Assembly: GCA_903789525.1 (NCBI GenBank)
Contig: CAIFER010000001.1
Span: forward strand, 1 to 64,000
Origin: an uncultured Aeriscardovia sp.
GTDB taxonomy: Bacteria; Actinomycetota; Actinomycetes; Actinomycetales; Bifidobacteriaceae
DNA length: 64,000 nt
Reading direction: 5' to 3'
Part shown: positions 60,080-64,000 of the stretch, piece by piece
How positions within the stretch are numbered: the first letter of the stretch is position 1
How the letters are laid out: every line of letters begins with the position of its first letter
Notes under the pieces: generated by a model
The model's input: only the letters and a program-made list of their open reading frames with translations
Told to the model about the DNA's origin: nothing
The model's database searches: none
Program-made: the position numbers and the translations under genes

Positions 60080-61045
60080 ATGCCATTACTGATTATTGTG
60101 CTCTTGCTGATCATCATTGTGCTGTCGGGATTATATGTTGTTCCGCAGCAGCAAGCGGATATTATCGAGCGGTTTGGAAAGTTCCGCACTGTCACATTTG
60201 CAGGAATCCATTACCGAGTTCCTTTTGTTGACCGAATTGCGCAGAAAACGAATATGCGCGTTTCTCAGCTTGATGTCAAACTTGAGACGAAAACGCTCGA
60301 TAATGTGTTCGTGCAGATCGTCGCCAGCACTCAGTTCCGTGTCAATCCGAAGAACGTCGCAACGGCTTATTACGAACTCAGCGATCCGAAGCAGCAGTTG
60401 CGCGCATATTTGGAAGACGCCTTGCGTTCTGCGATCCCGAACCTGTCACTGGATGATACGTTTGCAAAGAAAGACGATGTGGCCTCCGATGTGCAAAAGA
60501 CGGTCGGTGACGAGATGCGGCAGTTTGGCTTTGATGTCGTCAAGACGCTGATTACTTCCATTGATCCGTCTCAAGTTGTGAAAGCTTCGATGGATTCGAT
60601 CAATGCGGCTCAGCGTGAGAAGGAAGCCACGAAGCAGCGTGCAGAGGCTCAACGCATTCAGATCGAGACACAAGCATCAGCCGAGGCGGAGAAGACGCGC
60701 CTGCAAGGTGAGGGCCAGGCCAACTATCGTCGTGAGATCGCCAACGGTATAGTCGATCAAATCAAGAGCTTGAAGGCCGTCGGCATGAACATCGATGCAG
60801 TCAACAACATCGTGATGTTCAATCAGTACCTTGATATGACTCGCACGTTGGCCGAATCGAATACAACGAAGACCCTCATTCTTCCGTCGTCGACGCCAGG
60901 TGGATTCTCTAATCTGTATGGTCAGATAGTTTCTGCGTTACAAACGCAATCAGTTTCGCAGGATTCGGCATCTTCTTCATCCAGCGCAGTTCTGAGTTCT
61001 GTCGCTCAGGGAACAAACTCTGCTTCGCAGTCGGGTAATAAATAA
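60080..61045 (+). CDS. SPFH/band-7 (stomatin-like) membrane protein
   Basis: A 321-residue protein with one N-terminal membrane helix (LLIIVLLLIIIVLSGLYVV), then the SPFH domain (QADIIERFGKFRTVTFAGIHYRVPFVDRIAQ, VFVQIVASTQFRVNPKNVATAYYELSDP), a coiled-coil stretch (REKEATKQRAEAQRIQIETQASAEAEKTRLQ) and a Ser-rich tail. Stomatins scaffold membrane microdomains and often pair with an NfeD-like protein, which I do not find here. Start ATG 60080, with AAGGAGG upstream; GTG 60059 is an alternative. Confidence 0.9.
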   Translation: MPLLIIVLLLIIIVLSGLYVVPQQQADIIERFGKFRTVTFAGIHYRVPFVDRIAQKTNMRVSQLDVKLETKTLDNVFVQIVASTQFRVNPKNVATAYYELSDPKQQLRAYLEDALRSAIPNLSLDDTFAKKDDVASDVQKTVGDEMRQFGFDVVKTLITSIDPSQVVKASMDSINAAQREKEATKQRAEAQRIQIETQASAEAEKTRLQGEGQANYRREIANGIVDQIKSLKAVGMNIDAVNNIVMFNQYLDMTRTLAESNTTKTLILPSSTPGGFSNLYGQIVSALQTQSVSQDSASSSSSAVLSSVAQGTNSASQSGNK

Positions 61046-61167
61046 TTGAATAGTTGGCGGCCCGCAACGGGATACGAAGAGGAAAGGTGAGGAAAGACGG
61101 AAAAGCGAAAGTAGACGTCAGTCCGCCCCTGTGACATAATTGAAACGTTGTGGTCTTGTGGCCACGT

Positions 61168-61252
61168 GGAAGAGTGTCCGAGCGGTCTAAGGAGCACGCC
61201 TCGAAAGCGTGTGAGGCCTATACCTCCGCGGGTCCGAATCCCGCCTCTTCCG
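61168..61252 (+). tRNA. tRNA-Ser (anticodon CGA)
   Basis: An 85-base class II tRNA with a long variable arm: acceptor GGAAGAG/CTCTTCC with discriminator G, anticodon stem CACGC/GCGTG with loop CTCGAAA (CGA), a variable arm around GAGGCCTATACCTC, and T arm GCGGG-TCCGAAT-CCCGC. Confidence 0.95.
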
Positions 61253-61257
61253 CCTTG

Positions 61258-61291
61258 AGGGTTTCGGGGATTTCCTCGAAACCCTTTTTTC
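61258..61291 (+). terminator. Terminator after tRNA-Ser
   Basis: AGGGTTTCG pairs with CGAAACCCT across a 10-base loop, followed by TTTTTT. Confidence 0.92.
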
Positions 61292-61386
61292 ATGCCGAAA
61301 AGCCCGTAATATCGCGGTTTTCAGCCATTTTCTTGGGTTTTCATTTCAGTCATTTTTGCACGCCTTTAACCGCGTTTATGCGTCTC

Positions 61387-61426
61387 TAATGGGGTAACAA
61401 ATTTGCGAAGAATATTTACCCCATTA
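61387..61426. repeat. 11-bp inverted repeat downstream of tRNA-Ser
   Basis: TAATGGGGTAA and TTACCCCATTA are perfect inverted copies 18 bases apart. A second symmetric site, TTTACAGC-8-GCTGTAAA, follows at 61448-61471. The ~370-base gap up to the ABC transporter holds no gene I can support; the two symmetric sites are the main content and may be operators or transcript ends. Confidence 0.5.
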
Positions 61427-61626
61427 CGAAAAGTGTGGTGGCAGACTTTTACAGCTCGGTTGCGCTGTAAACAAAAAATAAATTCGATCACGAAGACTTG
61501 TGTGTCAAACTAGTCTGAAGAGTACGTCGTACTAACGGTTGTGATTGGGCAAGTTGAGTGAGTTAAATCAGTGTGAGTTAGGTTGAACTGGTAAGACTTC
61601 GTTGGGCTCACTGCAAAGGAGACGAG

Positions 61627-62583
61627 ATGGGCAAGCATGAGATGAAATCGACGTCGCTTTTTGCACGGGTTCGGCGGGAGTCGATTCGGCGTCATTCTGT
61701 TCGACACAAATCTGTGAGACAAGGATCTTCACATCGGAAGACAGATCGGCCAACGGTGGTGCGCACAGTGACGCACACAGTGGTGCACCCAGAATCTAGT
61801 GAGCACGCACAGTCGGTGGCGTGGGCTGAGGATCTCGTGAAAACGTACGGTGATGCACATGATCCTGATACAGAAGTAACGGCACTCGACCATATCACGG
61901 TTGATTTTCAGCGTGGGCATTTGACAGCCATTATGGGACCTTCAGGTTCCGGAAAGTCGACGCTCATGCACTGCCTTGCCGGTTTGGATACGCCGACGAG
62001 TGGGAAAGTCTTCGTTGAGGGTCTCGAAGTTTCCGCGATGAATCAGCGCCAGCTTACGCAGTTGCGTCGAGAGAGGATCGGTTTCATCTTCCAGTCCTTT
62101 AATCTCGTGCCGACGCTCAGTGCTGAAGAAAATATTCTGTTGCCGTTGCAAATCGCGCATCGACCTATTGATCGTGATTGGTTTAATACGCTGGTTCATG
62201 TCATGGGATTGGAATCACGATTGGCACACAGACCGAGCCAGCTTTCAGGAGGTCAGCAGCAGAGGGTTGCGTGTGCACGTGCGCTCATGTCTCGGCCATC
62301 CGTCATTTTTGCTGACGAGCCGACCGGTAACCTTGACTCTCGTTCCAGCCGCGAGGTGCTAGGATTTCTTCGCGATTCGGTTGAGAAGTATGGTCAGAGC
62401 ATCGTCATGGTGACCCATGATCCGAATGCTGCCGCTTACGCTGACCGCGTGCTTGTTCTTGCCGATGGCCGCATCACCCGTGACATGCATCAGCCCAGCC
62501 GTGAGCAAATTCTTGCTGTCTTCGATGATTCTGCGTCTTCTGCCAGCTCTTCGCCCGCAGGGAATGGGGAGGAGCGCTCATGA
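61627..62583 (+). CDS. ABC transporter ATP-binding protein (LolD/MacB type)
   Basis: A 318-residue ATPase. A ~60-residue Arg/His/Ser/Thr-rich N terminus precedes the ABC domain: Walker A MGPSGSGKSTLM, FIFQSFNLVPTLSAEENILLPL, signature LSGGQQQRVACARALM, Walker B VIFADEPTGNLDSRSS and switch VTHDP. The C-terminal Ser/Ala tail is unremarkable. AAAGGAGA precedes the ATG. It overlaps the permease gene by 4 bases, forming a two-gene exporter of the FtsX-permease class, whose cargo may be peptides or lipids. Confidence 0.92.
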   Translation: MGKHEMKSTSLFARVRRESIRRHSVRHKSVRQGSSHRKTDRPTVVRTVTHTVVHPESSEHAQSVAWAEDLVKTYGDAHDPDTEVTALDHITVDFQRGHLTAIMGPSGSGKSTLMHCLAGLDTPTSGKVFVEGLEVSAMNQRQLTQLRRERIGFIFQSFNLVPTLSAEENILLPLQIAHRPIDRDWFNTLVHVMGLESRLAHRPSQLSGGQQQRVACARALMSRPSVIFADEPTGNLDSRSSREVLGFLRDSVEKYGQSIVMVTHDPNAAAYADRVLVLADGRITRDMHQPSREQILAVFDDSASSASSSPAGNGEERS

Positions 62584-64000
62584 TCCGCATCGGTCTTCGT
62601 GACGCGCGGTCGCATATGGGCCGTTTTGCCATGTCGATTGTGGCGATCGCTCTTGGCGTGGCATTTATTGTCGGCGCATTCAGCCTCTCTTCACTGATGA
62701 GCGACCAAGTCAGCTCGCTTTTCGTGACCTCGTACGATCACGATGTTTACGTACAGGGCCCTGAGAAAAAAGAACAGCATGGGTCGTCACCAACGGACAA
62801 GGCGACGAGCACGATTACAGGAACTCGAGAAGCGATCCCCGTCAGTCTTGCGAAGACGATCCGAAAAGTACGGGGAGTGAAGTCGGTCACCACTATTCCT
62901 GTCGTACGAACGGCGACGCTGATCGGTTCTGACGGCTCGCCTGTTGAGACGCGCGGATCGGCAATGACCTTTATCGCTATGTCTGCCAGTCAGCCATGGC
63001 GTTCTGCTCACTTCGAGCACGGACGAGCTCCACGCAATGGGCATGAAATCGCTCTCGAAAGTCAGACCGCGCAGAAAGCAGGTTTGAAGACCGGAGATCG
63101 TGCCACTGTTGTCTACCGAACAACCGCTCGACATGTCCGTGTGGTCGGAATCTTTACCGCGACAAATAAAGCTCCTGGGTCCGCAATTGTGGGCATTGAT
63201 CCGGCCACTGCTCGAGCTCAGACTCTTGGCCTTTCCGATGATCCTAGCCGGACGCAACTGATCTCCGTCTACGGAACTCATCCGCTCACTGAACAAGAAC
63301 AGAAGTCGCTCGCTCATCGTATTAATCGCGCGTTGACCTCGCACGCGAAATCGTCGCATGAACATGCCATCTCTGGAGAGGAATACCGGGCAGACAGCAC
63401 GAAATCTATTCGCGATCAAGTCGGTTTCATCCAGCCTGTTATCCTCGTTTTTGCCGCTATCGCGTTATTTGTTGCAGGATTCATTATCGCCAACACGTTC
63501 ACGATGATTGTCCATGAATCCATGCGTGGGTATGCTCTCTTGCGATCGATTGGAGCCAGCAGTCTGCAAGTCTTTCAGACGGTTATCATCGAAGCGCTTG
63601 TTTTGGGACTAGTGGGATCCGGGGTCGGAATTCTCCTTGGATGGGGATTGCTCATCCTCATGAGTAGCGCGTTGAACTCTCTGGGGATGGCCGCCGCTCT
63701 TGCTCCAACTGTGCCTGGAATCTTCGCAGGACTGGCTATTGGGATCTTTATTACTGTTGTTGCAGCAGCACTTCCAGCTCGGCAGGCGGCACTTGCTCCA
63801 CCAATCCAAGCAATGAATGCAACACTGAATCCAGAGAAGCCTCTTCGACTGCGCACGATTATCGGAACGCTGATGACGGTGCTCGGATTGGCATGCTGGG
63901 GATGCGTTCTCGCGCTCGCAGGGGAAGATCATGCGGAGAGCGCCGATAGCATCAAATCGGCTTTCATGCGCTGGATCAGCAGTATTCCACGAGGCTGGCT
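62580..64000 (+). CDS. FtsX-like ABC permease, 3' end outside the window
   Basis: An open frame of 473 codons with no stop before the window end. The N-terminal helix (MSIVAIALGVAFIVGAFSL) leads into a large extracytoplasmic domain of ~240 residues (MacB-like), then an FtsX core: VGFIQPVILVFAAIALFVAGFIIANTFTMIV, the family loop ESMRGYALLRSIGASSLQVFQ and two further helices. A linker towards a likely second half follows (about LRTIIGTLMTVLGLACWG). The ATGA overlap with the ATPase gene shows they are coupled. Full-length relatives are ~800-900 residues with two FtsX halves. Confidence 0.88.
   Translation, partial: MIRIGLRDARSHMGRFAMSIVAIALGVAFIVGAFSLSSLMSDQVSSLFVTSYDHDVYVQGPEKKEQHGSSPTDKATSTITGTREAIPVSLAKTIRKVRGVKSVTTIPVVRTATLIGSDGSPVETRGSAMTFIAMSASQPWRSAHFEHGRAPRNGHEIALESQTAQKAGLKTGDRATVVYRTTARHVRVVGIFTATNKAPGSAIVGIDPATARAQTLGLSDDPSRTQLISVYGTHPLTEQEQKSLAHRINRALTSHAKSSHEHAISGEEYRADSTKSIRDQVGFIQPVILVFAAIALFVAGFIIANTFTMIVHESMRGYALLRSIGASSLQVFQTVIIEALVLGLVGSGVGILLGWGLLILMSSALNSLGMAAALAPTVPGIFAGLAIGIFITVVAAALPARQAALAPPIQAMNATLNPEKPLRLRTIIGTLMTVLGLACWGCVLALAGEDHAESADSIKSAFMRWISSIPRGW

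Noticed and set aside
61168-61626. Integrated element at the tRNA-Ser 3' end
   Set aside because: No integrase gene and no repeat of the tRNA 3' end downstream; the gap is short and ends in an ordinary exporter operon.

Overview
The window looks like a contiguous piece of chromosome from a lower-GC member of the Bifidobacteriaceae (Actinomycetota). The signs are: the S10-spc-alpha ribosomal block in the order rplM-rpsI, glgX (reversed), rpsJ to rplO, secY-adk-infA-rpmJ-rpsM-rpsK-rpoA-rplQ, truA, with no map after adk and no rpsD before rpoA; a zinc-type S14; several genes whose start codon sits 6-7 bases after a TANNNT -10 box (leaderless transcripts, common in Actinobacteria); a DUF2530 protein; and strong malQ/glgX carbohydrate genes. 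Genus and species cannot be fixed from this sequence alone. I see no insertion sequence, prophage, CRISPR array or toxin-antitoxin pair.

Layout. (1) 1-460: the 3' end of a 5S rRNA gene, its terminator, and an AT-rich, gene-free stretch with 20-bp phased repeats. (2) 464-14752: an accessory carbohydrate island. It holds a LacI regulator, a glucuronate pathway (uxaC, uxuB, an enolase-superfamily mannonate dehydratase), a gluconokinase, a reverse-strand pair (DUF2264 protein and GH30 hydrolase), a divergent GH78 alpha-L-rhamnosidase and a translationally coupled galE. The enzymes lack signal peptides, so they should act on imported oligosaccharides. The set fits rhamnose-glucuronate-galactose side chains such as those of plant arabinogalactan, but no transporter, KDG kinase or KDPG aldolase lies in the window. 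(3) 14879-19337: asnS with an attenuator-like terminator in its leader, then two reverse-strand membrane proteins. (4) 19493-23207: an FMN riboswitch, the riboflavin ECF substrate component RibU, and a single protein fusing both ECF ATPases to EcfT, facing a flavodoxin-fold quinone reductase. (5) 23324-33769: tRNA-Pro, lysS, a MenA-like prenyltransferase, gpmA, a DUF2530 protein, two secreted peptidoglycan hydrolases (CHAP and NlpC/P60), a tandem Usp, OsmC, thyA-dfrA and a low-molecular-weight phosphotyrosine phosphatase. (6) 33770-36981: a gene-free stretch rich in hairpins before a small unknown protein, a small membrane protein, tRNA-Phe and tRNA-Asp, a YigZ/IMPACT protein and a repeat protein. 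(7) 37069-43144: malQ, rplM-rpsI and glgX. (8) 43232-58771: the S10-spc-alpha ribosomal protein block with secY, adk, infA and rpoA, interrupted by internal terminators and hairpin-bearing gaps. (9) 58998-64000: truA, an SPFH/band-7 protein, tRNA-Ser, and an ABC transporter (ATPase plus FtsX-type permease) running off the window end.

Two physiological themes stand out. One is the handling of glucans and acidic plant glycans: malQ and glgX serve storage or dietary glucans, while the island serves uronates, rhamnose and galactose. The other is economy with flavin: riboflavin appears to be imported under FMN control next to a flavoprotein gene.
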